Shown here: piece by piece, positions 1-8,740 of the stretch
Numbering within the stretch: position 1 is the first letter of the stretch
Layout: every line of letters starts with the position of its first letter
NCBI RefSeq assembly: GCF_900096975.1
Contig: NZ_FMYQ01000027.1
Coordinates: forward strand, 46,910-110,909
DNA length: 64,000 nt
Direction: 5' to 3'
From: Paraburkholderia lycopersici
GTDB taxonomy: Bacteria > Pseudomonadota > Gammaproteobacteria > Burkholderiales > Burkholderiaceae
Position numbers and translations under genes: made by a program
The notes under the pieces: model-generated
Seen by the model: the letters and a program-made list of their open reading frames with translations, nothing else
Databases searched by the model: none
Told to the model about the DNA's origin: nothing

Positions 1-230
1 TCCGGAATCTGGATCAGGATGCCCGCGCCGTCGCCCATCAGCGGGTCGGCGCCGACGGCGCCCCGGTGGTCGAGGTTTTCGAGAATCTTCAGGCCTTGCT
101 GAATGATTTCGTGACTTTTCTTGCCCTTGATGTGGGCGACGAAGCCGACGCCGCAGGCGTCGTGTTCGTTTTGCGGGTCGTAGAGACCTTGCGCGGCGGG
201 CACCGCGGCGCGCTGCTGGTGATCGTTCAT
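1..230 (-). CDS. gltB: Glutamate synthase (NADPH) large subunit, N-terminal fragment
   Basis: The first 76 codons of GltB are present; the rest lies beyond the window's left edge. GltB is the large subunit of glutamate synthase, which moves the glutamine amide to 2-oxoglutarate in ammonia assimilation. The start ATG is at 230. The sequence contains NEHDACGVGF, in which Cys26 is the expected N-terminal nucleophile of the class II glutamine amidotransferase domain once the 25-residue propeptide is removed. Further conserved stretches are ILENLDHRGAVGADP and GDGAGILIQIP. The fragment is intact and in frame as far as it goes. Confidence 0.95.
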   Translation of the reverse strand, partial: MNDHQQRAAVPAAQGLYDPQNEHDACGVGFVAHIKGKKSHEIIQQGLKILENLDHRGAVGADPLMGDGAGILIQIP

Positions 231-370
231 GGGGACACCGTCAGAGTGGGGCCGTTGCCGGCCGTTGAATCCGTGTTCTTTGTTTCCCGCCGCTTGCGTG
301 ACCGCTGTACGGCGTTTGCGCGGGGTGATACGTGCTTCCCGCGTTATGCGCCCAGGAGAGCCGAAAGGCG

Positions 371-399
371 AATATACGCGACGAATCAAGGGCATGCAA
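371..399 (-). promoter_or_regulatory. Possible sigma70 promoter of gltB
   Basis: On the minus strand TTGCAT (394-399) and TATATT (371-376) are separated by 17 bases, giving a leader of roughly 130 bases before gltB. The -35 match is poor, so this is only a candidate. The surrounding 231-480 stretch is AT-rich compared with its neighbours and holds no gene. Confidence 0.35.
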
Positions 400-480
400 A
401 TAAAACGTGATGATAGAACCCTAATTATCGACTTGGTGCATTCGCACAATTATTTAATGGGGCCGCATTAAAAACAGGCA

Positions 481-506
481 AAAGAAAACGGCATCCGATG
501 ATGCCG
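481..506 (-). terminator. Rho-independent terminator of the RAYT-like gene
   Basis: A perfect 7-bp inverted repeat, CGGCATC (489-495) and GATGCCG (500-506), is followed on the minus strand by TTTTCTTT. It sits about 30 bases past the stop of the transposase-like gene. Confidence 0.8.
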
Positions 507-538
507 CTTTCGCCATAACCCTTTGAACCGAAAGGTAA

Positions 539-1552
539 TCAGTGTGTGCCGGTACCCGGTTTGCGCTCCTCGAGCCCGGAAGCCGGATCGGACGAGCTGC
601 CGCTCCCCGGACCCTGCGATCCGCTCGAATGGCTGCTCGAGCCCCCCGCATTCCCGCCCGATGTTGTCGCTGAACCGGTGCCGGCATGGCCTTCCCCGGG
701 CGTCGCCGTCTGGTCGCCCGGATGCGCGGCAGGGTGGACGCCAGAATGGGGGCCAGGTTGACCGGCGCCATGAGCGGCAGGCTGACTCGCGCCAGCTGCA
801 GCCGCGGCACCCGTCGGCGCGCCGATCGCCCCGGCCGGACCTGCCCCAGGCGTGCCCGGCGCCTCGCGCACCTTGCGCGGCCGCCCGCGCGGCAGCGGCG
901 AGACCCGCCGGTTCGCGCTGCGCGATGCCCAATCGCGATAAGTATCGCTGCCGAGCACCCAGCCCTTGAGCGTCGCCTGCATGAGCTGCGTGGTCTCGCG
1001 TTCGTCGAGCGGCTGCTCGCAGAGTTCGCGGTACGCGCGCTGACGCTCGAACGGCGTATTGCCGAGCGCCCAGTACAGCGGATGGTCGGTAATGAGGCTG
1101 TCGACGGTCAAGCCGATGTGATGACGGTAGCTCGACCACCGATAGTCCTCCGGGGCCGTCACGAGGTGGCTGCGCACCGGCGCGAGCTCGACGACGCGGC
1201 TCGCCAGCAGGAAAAAGCGCTCGCCTTCGATGACTGTCGCGCGATAGCGCCCCTCCCAGAGCGTGCCGCGACGCGCATAGCGCCGGTTGAAATGCGCCAC
1301 GTAGCGCCGGCCGACCGCCTGCATCGCCTTGGGCAAGCTGGACTCGTCGGAGGGCGTGACAAGCAGTTGCACAGCGCCGGGCATCAAAACCCACGCATGA
1401 ACCGCCAGATGATGATCGCGCGCCGCAGCCTTCAGGCAGTCGATGAACAGTTCGTAATCCTGGTCATCGACGAACGCGGGTTGCTGATCGAGTCCGCGCA
1501 GGATCACATGCTGCGGCTGATCGGGAACATAAAGACGTGCAAGCCGTGCCAT
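539..1552 (-). CDS. REP-associated tyrosine transposase-like protein (RAYT), HUH motif degenerate
   Basis: The 337-aa protein has a Y1/IS200-like transposase domain over about residues 1-200, seen in QHVILRGL, GTLWEGRYRA and DYRWSSYRHH. RAYTs process REP palindromes as single-strand nucleases. Tyr84 in GRRYVAHFN matches the usual catalytic tyrosine. The metal-binding HUH motif, normally MPNHVHLL, reads MPGAVQLL (AVQ at residues 60-62), so both histidines are gone. From about residue 230 there is a long Gly/Ser/Pro/Ala-rich tail ending in GTGTH. The ATG at 1552 was chosen because homology starts at MARLARLYVP; an upstream in-frame extension to 1627 lacks family similarity. It stands alone between gltB and ompW, with no REP array that I can see. 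It is probably a domesticated, non-transposing relative. Confidence 0.8.
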   Translation of the reverse strand: MARLARLYVPDQPQHVILRGLDQQPAFVDDQDYELFIDCLKAAARDHHLAVHAWVLMPGAVQLLVTPSDESSLPKAMQAVGRRYVAHFNRRYARRGTLWEGRYRATVIEGERFFLLASRVVELAPVRSHLVTAPEDYRWSSYRHHIGLTVDSLITDHPLYWALGNTPFERQRAYRELCEQPLDERETTQLMQATLKGWVLGSDTYRDWASRSANRRVSPLPRGRPRKVREAPGTPGAGPAGAIGAPTGAAAAAGASQPAAHGAGQPGPHSGVHPAAHPGDQTATPGEGHAGTGSATTSGGNAGGSSSHSSGSQGPGSGSSSDPASGLEERKPGTGTH

Positions 1553-1740
1553 GCTCGATTTTCCTGGTTCCGTTGGTGAATACCCGCAGACCCGTCGGGC
1601 CGCACCAGCGTTACTTCTCGCAGGCATGCGGCTTCGGCGGAAAGCTCGCGGCGCTTAGTAAAAAGGCTCTAACGGTCGCGTATGGTTTGTTGCAAACGTT
1701 GTGTTCATAATGAGCGGGCCTTTCATGGAGGAGCACAAAT

Positions 1741-2460
1741 ATGAAATTAAAACAGGCGCTGGCGGGGGTCGCCGCGCTCGCCAGTTTCACGGCAGCACAC
1801 GCACAGACAGCAAACACGTTCTACGTCACCACCGGCTGGTTCCGCTTCATGCCGCAGGACACCAGCGACCCGCTCAAGATCGATAGCGCAGGCGGAACGC
1901 CCGTCAACATGGCCATTCCGAACACGGGGGCCAGCGTGGGTTCGTCGGACACCCTCGGCGTGTCCCTCGGCTACTTCATCACCGACCATATCGCCACGGA
2001 AGCCGAACTGGGCATTCCGCCGAAGTTCGACATTTCCGGCGGCGGCATCCTCGACTCGTTCGGCAAGGTGGGCTCGGCGCGCCTGTGGAGCCCGGCGCTG
2101 TTGTTCAAGTACTACTTCAACAGGCCTGAAGCAAAATTCCGGCCTTACGCCGGCATTGGCTTTACCTATGCCTGGTTCTCCAACGCGAAGATCACCAACG
2201 GCGCCTTCGAGCAGGGCGTACTTGGGGGTCCGACCAGTGTTTCCACCGATCGTTCCTGGGCCCCCGTGTTTAACCTGGGCTTCAACTACAACTTCACGAA
2301 GCACTGGTTCGCGGGCTTCTCGCTGTCGTACATCCCGATCAACGTGACCGCGACGTACACCACGACCCTCAACAACCAGTTGGGCACGGTGCGGACAGCC
2401 GAATCCAAGATTCGCCTGAATCCGCTCGTAACCTACCTGAAGGTCGGCTACATGTTCTAA
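1741..2460 (+). CDS. ompW: OmpW-family outer membrane protein
   Basis: The protein has 239 aa and a signal peptide ending AHA at residue 21. The rest is typical of OmpW, an eight-strand beta-barrel that forms a narrow hydrophobic channel. Visible family features are GYFITDHIATEAELG, RPYAGIGFTYAWF, a barrel with alternating hydrophobic residues, and a C-terminal aromatic ending YMF for BAM recognition. The ribosome site GGAGGAG (1727-1733) lies 7 bases before the ATG. CATAAT (1706-1711) could be its -10 box. It appears monocistronic, with a likely terminator downstream. The substrate is not evident from sequence. Confidence 0.88.
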   Translation: MKLKQALAGVAALASFTAAHAQTANTFYVTTGWFRFMPQDTSDPLKIDSAGGTPVNMAIPNTGASVGSSDTLGVSLGYFITDHIATEAELGIPPKFDISGGGILDSFGKVGSARLWSPALLFKYYFNRPEAKFRPYAGIGFTYAWFSNAKITNGAFEQGVLGGPTSVSTDRSWAPVFNLGFNYNFTKHWFAGFSLSYIPINVTATYTTTLNNQLGTVRTAESKIRLNPLVTYLKVGYMF

Positions 2461-2486
2461 CGCGCTCCGGCGCCCTGCTTCATTCC

Positions 2487-2534
2487 GTGCCCGCCCTTTG
2501 CCCAGCCTTTGCGGCGTCCGGCGAAGGGCGGCAC
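2487..2534 (+). terminator. Probable terminator after ompW
   Basis: The arms GTGCCCGCCCTT (from 2487) and AAGGGCGGCAC (to about 2534) can form a strong stem, followed by TTTCCTTCCC rather than a clean T run. The rest of the gap to 2835 shows no gene that I can support. Confidence 0.5.
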
Positions 2535-2835
2535 TTTCCTTCCCGCAGTTCCCTTCCTGCCTTAACGTCTCCATCAGATTATCCCCACACTCGCATGGGC
2601 TTATCCCGATTCTATGCCTCTGCGGAAAAGCGTGCTGTCCCCGTAATCAACTGTTTTGTCACCAGAGAGCAAAGCCCCGTCTGGCGTGCGTTTGCGGCCG
2701 ACCGGCTGCGCTTCTTCAAATCTCGGGCACTGGAATTGCGCAATACTTGTATTCCGGCCCTTGCCCTGCAGCGCCCTTTTTCGTGCGCCCCGCGGCGAGC
2801 CTTTTATCTATGACTTTTCAACGACGGAGCCATAC

Positions 2836-3213
2836 ATGAGCGCCTTTCCGAATACGCGAGAAGCCCTCGGAGATTCCTGGACGCGCACGAGCCGCCACGC
2901 GCGGCGCATCGCACGCCGCGGCCGCAGCGCCGCCGCCGATATCACCGACGAGCTGCGCGATCTGCTCGCCGAACTGGAAAACACGCTGGGCGAGGGGACC
3001 CAGGCCGACGCCGTCGCGCTGCGCGCCGACATTCGCAAGCGTCTCGATGCCGCACGCGAGCGGCTCGAAGTAGCGCGTGCGGCCGCGCGCGACCACACCG
3101 ACGCGGCCATCGCCGGAGCCGACGACTATGTGCACCGCAACCCGTGGCAAGCCGTTGCGATCGTCGGCGGCGTGGCGCTGGTGGCGGGCGCACTGCTCGC
3201 GCGTTGTCGCTGA
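2836..3213 (+). CDS. DUF883 family (ElaB/YqjD/YgaM-like) inner-membrane protein
   Basis: A 125-aa protein. The N-terminal half is basic (RHARRIARRGRS). A heptad-like helical middle follows, DELRDLLAELENTLG and RADIRKRLDAARERLEVA, and then the family signature VHRNPWQAVAIVGGVALVAG as a C-terminal membrane helix ending in Arg. E. coli relatives are C-tail-anchored proteins that bind stationary-phase ribosomes; applying that role here is inference. GGAG (2826-2829) sits 6 bases before the ATG, which supports this start over longer readings of the frame. Confidence 0.85.
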   Translation: MSAFPNTREALGDSWTRTSRHARRIARRGRSAAADITDELRDLLAELENTLGEGTQADAVALRADIRKRLDAARERLEVARAAARDHTDAAIAGADDYVHRNPWQAVAIVGGVALVAGALLARCR

Positions 3214-3252
3214 AACGCCGCCAAAGCGGCGCGCGCCGCCCACGCTAGCGCC

Positions 3253-4008
3253 TCAGTCGTCGAGCGCGCGCGGGCCGATCAGATCGATGCGGTCCGTGCA
3301 GATCGTATCGACGCCCCAGCGCACGAGTTGCCGAGCCCGGTCGAGGTCGTTCACCGTGTAGGCGAGGATGAAAAGCCCGGCCGACTTGATGCGCTCGACA
3401 AGCGCCTCGTCCAGATGGCGATGGCTGGCATGCAGCGACAGGCAACCGAGCGCGGCGGTCTGCGCTCGCCAGTCGGCCGGCACGCGCTCGAACAGCAGGC
3501 CGCGCGGCAGATCGGGCGCGGACTCGCGCGCCGCCTCCAGCGCGGCATAGGAAAACGACGAGAGCAGCGGCGCGATGTCCGCTTTTGTGTCTTCCGCCCA
3601 CAGGCGCGCCGTCTCGGCGCCGACGATACGCCCCGTCTCCGCATCACGGCCCGCACAGGGCTTGATCTCCACATTCGCGGCGAGCCCCGACTCGCGGCAA
3701 AACGCGGCGACCTGGGCGAGCGTCGGCATCGGCTCGCCTGCAAAACGCGCATCGCGCCAGCTCCCCGCATCGAGCGCCGCGAGTTCGGCGTAGCGCATGT
3801 GCGCGGCCGCGCCGTAGCCGTTCGAGGTACGCTCGACGGTGTCGTCGTGCAGCAGGAACACGACGTTGTCGGCGGACAGCTTCGCGTCGAACTCGACCAT
3901 CGTATGGCCGAAGCTCGCGCCGGTGCGCAGCCCCGCCAACGTGTTCTCGGGCGCGAGCGTGCCGCCCCCTCGGTGCGCGGCGACGCGCGGATACGGCCAG
4001 GACTTCAT
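3253..4008 (-). CDS. ugpQ: Glycerophosphodiester phosphodiesterase (UgpQ-like)
   Basis: A 251-aa GDPD-family TIM-barrel enzyme without a signal peptide, so probably cytoplasmic. It hydrolyses glycerophosphodiesters to glycerol-3-phosphate and an alcohol. Family motifs are AHRGGGTLAPENT (catalytic His near residue 12), EFDAKLSADNVVFLLHDD (metal Glu/Asp and second His), EIKP and AYTVNDLDRARQL near the end. The ATG at 4008 is the only plausible start. It lies 38 bases past the dgt stop, at the end of the pil-aro-dgt block, so it may be co-transcribed. Confidence 0.9.
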   Translation of the reverse strand: MKSWPYPRVAAHRGGGTLAPENTLAGLRTGASFGHTMVEFDAKLSADNVVFLLHDDTVERTSNGYGAAAHMRYAELAALDAGSWRDARFAGEPMPTLAQVAAFCRESGLAANVEIKPCAGRDAETGRIVGAETARLWAEDTKADIAPLLSSFSYAALEAARESAPDLPRGLLFERVPADWRAQTAALGCLSLHASHRHLDEALVERIKSAGLFILAYTVNDLDRARQLVRWGVDTICTDRIDLIGPRALDD

Positions 4009-4046
4009 CGCATGGACTCCCGGAATCGGCGAGGCGCGACGCGCAC

Positions 4047-5288
4047 TCAAACGTCGTCGGTGACGACGAATAGCCGGCGGTATTCCTTCAGCGCATACCG
4101 GTCGGTCATGCCGGCAATGTAATGCGCGATCGAACGCGGCTGCGCGGCGGCATCGGGCGTGAGGTACGCGGGCGGCAGAAGGCGCGGATCCTCGCTGAAC
4201 GCCCCGAACAGCCCCTTCACGACGCGCTGCGCCTTGTTGGCCATGCGCATGACCCGATAGTGGCGATACAGGTTGCGATAGAGAAAGCGCTTGAGCACGG
4301 CCGCCTGCGTCGCCACGCGCTCGCTGTGCGCGACGAGCGCGGGCGCGGCACGCACGTCTTCGAGCGACTTTGGCGCATGTTCGGCGAGATTGCGCTGCGT
4401 CTGCCCGATCAGGTCGGCGATCAGCGTGTTGATGATGCGCCGCACCGTCTCGTGGATGAGCCGCCTGCCCTCGATTTGCGGATACTCCCCGCGTGCGGCT
4501 TCGTAGTGCGTTTGCCAGAGTTCGACCTCGGCCAGTTGCTCGATGGTGAGCAGGCCCGAGCGCAGGCCGTCGTCGACGTCGTGGTTGTTGTAGGCGATCT
4601 CGTCGGCGATGTTGGCGATCTGCGCCTCGATCGACGGTTGCCGGCCGAGCAGGAAACGCTCGCCCAGATCGCCCAAATGCCGCGCATGCTCGCGCGAACA
4701 ATGCTTGAGTATGCCCTCGCGCGTCTCGAAGCACAGGTTAAGGCCGTCGAACGCGCCGTAATGCTCCTCCAGCTCGTCCACCACGGCGAGGCTCTGCAGA
4801 TTGTGCTCGAAGCCGCCGTGCTCGCGCATGCACTCGTTGAGCGCGTCCTGGCCCGCATGGCCGAACGGCGTATGGCCGAGGTCGTGCGCGAGCGAGATCG
4901 CCTCGACGAGATCCTCGTTCACGCGCAGGTTGCGCGCGACCGAGCGTGCGATCTGCGCGACTTCGAGGCTGTGCGTGAGCCGCGTGCGAAAGAGATCGCC
5001 CTCGTGGTTCACGAAGACCTGGGTCTTGTATTCGAGACGCCGAAAAGCGGTGGAGTGGACGATGCGGTCCCGGTCGCGCTGAAATTCGCTGCGCGCGGCC
5101 GGTGGCGGTTCGGGATAGCGCCGCCCGCGCGAACGCGATGCGTGCGCCGCATAGGGCGCGAGGTCCGCCTCGTGCGAGGCGGCAAGCACCGCGCCGGCAT
5201 TGCCGGACGCGGCCCGGTCGCCATGCCCGGGCGCACGATGGGGATCGCTCGGGGGATTACTACGGGTGTCGCTGCGGGTATCGCTCAC
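4047..5288 (-). CDS. dgt: Deoxyguanosinetriphosphate triphosphohydrolase-like protein (HD domain)
   Basis: A 413-aa HD-superfamily dNTPase that releases tripolyphosphate from dNTPs. The metal-binding pattern is clear: RLTHSLEVA, AHDLGHTPFGHAG (HD pair) and DEIAYNNHDVDDG. The start is a GTG at 5288 with GGAGG just upstream. The first 60 residues are low-complexity (SDTRSDTRSNPPSD), and the conserved domain begins near SEFQRDRDRIVHSTAFRRL. It follows aroB by 34 bases, which suggests one operon. Substrate preference for dGTP over other dNTPs cannot be read from sequence. Confidence 0.93.
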   Translation of the reverse strand: MSDTRSDTRSNPPSDPHRAPGHGDRAASGNAGAVLAASHEADLAPYAAHASRSRGRRYPEPPPAARSEFQRDRDRIVHSTAFRRLEYKTQVFVNHEGDLFRTRLTHSLEVAQIARSVARNLRVNEDLVEAISLAHDLGHTPFGHAGQDALNECMREHGGFEHNLQSLAVVDELEEHYGAFDGLNLCFETREGILKHCSREHARHLGDLGERFLLGRQPSIEAQIANIADEIAYNNHDVDDGLRSGLLTIEQLAEVELWQTHYEAARGEYPQIEGRRLIHETVRRIINTLIADLIGQTQRNLAEHAPKSLEDVRAAPALVAHSERVATQAAVLKRFLYRNLYRHYRVMRMANKAQRVVKGLFGAFSEDPRLLPPAYLTPDAAAQPRSIAHYIAGMTDRYALKEYRRLFVVTDDV

Positions 5289-5322
5289 CGTTCCTCCGCA
5301 AGGGGTTGTGGCTCGCGGCGCG

Positions 5323-6405
5323 TCAGCCTTGCGTCGTGGCGGCGAGCGTGGCCTGCACGGTTTCGTCGGGCGCGCGACCGATGTGCGTCTCGCCGAAGCG
5401 CTTGAGCAAGATGAATTTGATGGCCCCGCCCTCCGCTTTCTTGTCGACCTGCATCAGCTCGACATAGCGGTCCGCGCCCAGCGCGGGCGCGCGCACCGGC
5501 AGCTTTGCGGCCTCGACCACACGCACGAGCCGCGCACGCGAAGCCTCGTCCAGCATGCCCATGCGGACCGAAAGATCGGCAGCCATCACCATGCCGCAGC
5601 CGACCGCCTCACCATGCAGCCACTCGCCATAGCCGAGGCCCGCCTCGATCGCGTGGCCGAACGTGTGGCCGAAATTGAGAATGGCGCGCAGGCCGCCTTC
5701 ACGCTCGTCGTCTGCCACGACCGAGGCCTTGATTTCGCACGAGCGCTTGACCGCGTGCGCGAGCGCTGCGGGCTCGCAGCGGTTGAGCGCGTCGACGTTC
5801 GCTTCGATCCAGTCGAAGAATTCGGCGTCGGCGATCGCGCCGGTCTTGATGACTTCGGCGATACCGGCCGCCAGCTCGCGCCCGGGCAAGGTGCGCAATA
5901 CGCCGATGTCCGCGATCACGGCCTGCGGCTGGTAAAACGCGCCTATCATGTTCTTTCCAAGCGGATGATTGATACCCGTCTTGCCGCCCACCGACGAATC
6001 GACCTGCGAGAGCAGCGTGGTCGGCACCTGGATGAACGGCACGCCGCGCATGTAGCACGCCGCCGCGAAACCAGTCATGTCGCCCGTCACGCCGCCGCCC
6101 AGCGCGATGAGCGTGGTCTTGCGGTCGGCGCGCACGCTGAGCAGCGCGTCGAAGATCTCGTTGAGCGTTTCCCAGTTCTTGTGCGCCTCGCCGTCGGGCA
6201 GCACGACCGTGTTGACGTCCTTGCCGAGCGGCGCGAGCGCGGTGCGCAGCGTCTCGCCGTAGAGCGGGTCTACGACGGTGTTCGTCACGATCGTCACCGA
6301 CTTGCCGGCGATATGCGGCGCGAAGAGCGCGGTCTGTCCGATCAGGCCGGAGCCGATATGGATGGGGTAGGCGCGGTCGCCCAGTTCGACGTTGACGGTA
6401 ATCAT
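5323..6405 (-). CDS. aroB: 3-dehydroquinate synthase
   Basis: A 360-aa enzyme of the shikimate pathway that converts DAHP to 3-dehydroquinate using NAD and a divalent metal. The NAD-binding loop GGGVTGDMTGFAAA, the active-site segment VPTTLLSQVDSSVGGKTG and the metal-binding HTFGHAIE are all present. Length matches the family. The ATG is at 6405, 50 bases after aroK, the usual aroK-aroB pairing downstream of pilQ in proteobacteria. Confidence 0.97.
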   Translation of the reverse strand: MITVNVELGDRAYPIHIGSGLIGQTALFAPHIAGKSVTIVTNTVVDPLYGETLRTALAPLGKDVNTVVLPDGEAHKNWETLNEIFDALLSVRADRKTTLIALGGGVTGDMTGFAAACYMRGVPFIQVPTTLLSQVDSSVGGKTGINHPLGKNMIGAFYQPQAVIADIGVLRTLPGRELAAGIAEVIKTGAIADAEFFDWIEANVDALNRCEPAALAHAVKRSCEIKASVVADDEREGGLRAILNFGHTFGHAIEAGLGYGEWLHGEAVGCGMVMAADLSVRMGMLDEASRARLVRVVEAAKLPVRAPALGADRYVELMQVDKKAEGGAIKFILLKRFGETHIGRAPDETVQATLAATTQG

Positions 6406-6455
6406 GCTCTGAATCTAGTGGGTTTCTGATGCGCAACCTGATGCACGGCCGCGCC

Positions 6456-7004
6456 CTACTCGCGCGCCGTGGCCCTCGCGACGCCAGCCATGTCGAGCTG
6501 CATCAGCACCATGTTGACGAGTCCGTTGACCGACGGTCGGCCGGTTTCGATCACGAAGTCCGCAATCTCGCGATAGAGCGGGTCGCGCACTTCGTAGAGC
6601 GCCTCGAGCCGCGCCTTGGGATCTTCCGTTTGCAGCAGCGGGCGGTTCTTGTCGCGCCGCGTGCGCAGCCACAGATCGTGCGGATGCGCGCGCAGATACA
6701 CGACGAAGCCGCGCGTCTTGAGCGCCGAGCGGTTCTCGGGCCGCAGCACCGCGCCGCCGCCCGTGGCGAGGACGATGCCTTCACGCGCCGTGAGCTCCTC
6801 GATCACCTGGGCCTCGCGGTCGCGAAAGCCCGCTTCGCCTTCGAGTTCGAAGATCACGGGGATGCGCGCGCCGGTGCGCGCTTCGATCTCGTGATCGGAG
6901 TCGAAGAACGGACGCTCCAGCCGGCGTGCGACCGCCCGGCCCACGGTCGTCTTGCCGGCGCCCATGAGCCCTACGAAAAATACATTGGCGTTTGCGTCCC
7001 GCAC
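6456..7004 (-). CDS. aroK: Shikimate kinase
   Basis: A 182-aa P-loop kinase that phosphorylates shikimate at the 3-OH. The Walker A motif GLMGAGKT spans residues 12-19. Substrate-binding DSDHEIE and the GGGAVL motif follow, and the lid region has RRDKNRPLL. The start is read as GTG at 7004, with AGGAA 9 bases upstream; a CTG six bases further up is the alternative. It lies between pilQ and aroB on the same strand. Confidence 0.95.
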   Translation of the reverse strand: MRDANANVFFVGLMGAGKTTVGRAVARRLERPFFDSDHEIEARTGARIPVIFELEGEAGFRDREAQVIEELTAREGIVLATGGGAVLRPENRSALKTRGFVVYLRAHPHDLWLRTRRDKNRPLLQTEDPKARLEALYEVRDPLYREIADFVIETGRPSVNGLVNMVLMQLDMAGVARATARE

Positions 7005-7141
7005 TTGCAGCGTTTCCTACGAAAGGTTGGTGCCGCAGCTTACTGGCAAAGCGGCGGCGTTGTCGAGTCTGCGGCCCCCGTGTTCCGGCCCCGCGAGCGT
7101 GCCGGTGTGCATAGGTGCCCGATTCGCCCTGCGAATGAGGG

Positions 7142-8740
7142 TCAATTCGACTCCACGACGCGCGGCGTGATGAAGACCACCAGTTCGCTGCGCTGATCCC
7201 GATGCGCGCGATGGGAAAAAAGCGCGCCCAGAACCGGTATTTTGCCCAGGAGTGGCACACGCGTCACATCATCGCGGTCATCTGTTGCGTCGATCCCCCC
7301 AATCGAGACCGTGCCGCCGTCCTCGATTTCCACGCGGGTCTGTACGTGTTTGGTATTGATCGCGGGCCCGGCGGCCGTCTGCTCGCCGACACTGTCCTTC
7401 GCCACGTCGAGATCGAGTATCACGTGGCCGTCTGGTGTGATCTGCGGCTCGACTTCGAGTTTCAGGCTCGCTCGACGGAACTGCACGCCGGAAACACCCT
7501 GCCCGACCTTGGCCTGGTACGGCAACTCCGTGCCCTGCTCGACGATCGCCTTGGTGCGGTCGGCGGTGATGACTCGCGGACTCGACACCACCCGCCCACG
7601 CCCCTCGGCCTCGAGCGCGCTCAACTGGATGTCGAGCAGGCGCGTGGCGCGCGCAGCCAGCAGCGTAAGCCCCAGCCCTGCGGCATTGAAACCCGATATC
7701 GGGCCCGCCGCGAGGTCGTAGACCGTGCCGTCCGCGCCGGCGTTGAGTCCACGCGCTGTCGTACCGTCAGCATTCACGGGCGTCAAGCCGAGGCGCGCGC
7801 CTAGCTCTCGCGAAAGCCCCTCGTTCCCCTCGACGATACGCGCCTCGATCAGTACCTGCCGCGCCGGCGCGTCGAGCCGCCGCACGAGTTCGCCGATCGG
7901 GTCAAGCCGCGCCGGCAGGTCGGTGACGAACAGAAGATTGGTGCGCGCGTCCGCCACGGCCGCGCCCCGCTTCGATAGCGCGCGCTGCGCTCCCGCACCG
8001 CTCAGCAGACGGCGCAGATCCTCTGCGCGCGCGTAGTGCAGTTCGAACGAGCGGCTCTCCAGCGGCTCGAGCTCGGCGGCCCGCGCGTGCGCCTCGAAAC
8101 GCTGACGCTCGCGCGCCGCCAGCTCCGCAGCGGGCGCGATCCAGATCACCTCGCCGATGCGCGACATCGCGAGGCCGTTCGCCTCCAGCAGCAGGTCGAA
8201 CGCGGCGCGCCAGGGCACGCGATCGAGGCGCAACGTGACCTGCCCGCGAACATGCTCGCTCGCTACGATATTGAGCTTCGTGAACTCGGCGAAAGCGTGC
8301 AGAACGGCCGTGAGTTCCGCGTGCTGGAAGTTGAGCGTTATCGGCCGGTTGGGCGGCAATCCATCGCTTGCCGAGGCGGGATCGCTGATCCGCAACGTCG
8401 GTCGCAAGGGTACGGGCGGCCCTTCGAGCGGAACGGCAGACGGTGCGTCGCTGCCGGAATCCCGCGACGGCTGCGCGGCGGGCGCCGCAACGCCGGAAGC
8501 GCCATCCGCATTCCCGGCCGGTTCTTCCTCGGGAGGCGCCGTCTCGCTGCCTCTCGCGAACGGATTGGCGACCCATTGCGCGGACGCCCCCGCTCCATCG
8601 GGCAACGGCGGCGCCTCATAGTGCGCAACCGCGCCCGACGACCGCGCCCACGCGGGTTGCGGCAACGGCACCGCCGCCCACGCGGCAACGCTTGTCAATC
8701 CGGCGCCGACCAAGCCGACGCCCCAGCGGATCGCGTTCAT
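7142..8740 (-). CDS. pilQ: Type IV pilus secretin PilQ (short form)
   Basis: A 532-aa outer-membrane secretin through which type IV pili exit. After a signal-like start (VGLVGAGLTSVAAWAA) there is a Pro/Ala/Ser-rich linker, an N0/STN domain at about residues 130-195 (ITLNFQHAELTAVLHAFAEF), an N1 domain to about 285, and a secretin core with VSSPRVITADRTKA and VPLLGKIPVLGALF. Many PilQ proteins exceed 650 aa and carry AMIN domains; I see none here. Its ATG overlaps the end of the upstream PilO/P gene by 4 bases, so the two are translationally coupled. Confidence 0.92.
   Translation of the reverse strand: MNAIRWGVGLVGAGLTSVAAWAAVPLPQPAWARSSGAVAHYEAPPLPDGAGASAQWVANPFARGSETAPPEEEPAGNADGASGVAAPAAQPSRDSGSDAPSAVPLEGPPVPLRPTLRISDPASASDGLPPNRPITLNFQHAELTAVLHAFAEFTKLNIVASEHVRGQVTLRLDRVPWRAAFDLLLEANGLAMSRIGEVIWIAPAAELAARERQRFEAHARAAELEPLESRSFELHYARAEDLRRLLSGAGAQRALSKRGAAVADARTNLLFVTDLPARLDPIGELVRRLDAPARQVLIEARIVEGNEGLSRELGARLGLTPVNADGTTARGLNAGADGTVYDLAAGPISGFNAAGLGLTLLAARATRLLDIQLSALEAEGRGRVVSSPRVITADRTKAIVEQGTELPYQAKVGQGVSGVQFRRASLKLEVEPQITPDGHVILDLDVAKDSVGEQTAAGPAINTKHVQTRVEIEDGGTVSIGGIDATDDRDDVTRVPLLGKIPVLGALFSHRAHRDQRSELVVFITPRVVESN

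Noticed and set aside
433..449. Imperfect palindrome TTGGTGC-ATTC-GCACAA upstream of gltB, resembling NtrC half sites
   Set aside because: Half-site spacing and sequence differ from the NtrC consensus, and it lies upstream of only a tentative promoter.
66..471. Short plus-strand frames over gltB and its upstream region
   Set aside because: The first overlaps the gltB coding strand as a shadow and neither has a ribosome site or recognisable product.
3253..4734. 493-codon minus-strand frame spanning part of dgt and ugpQ
   Set aside because: Its C-terminal half is ugpQ; the N-terminal part is dgt read in another frame, not a fusion protein.
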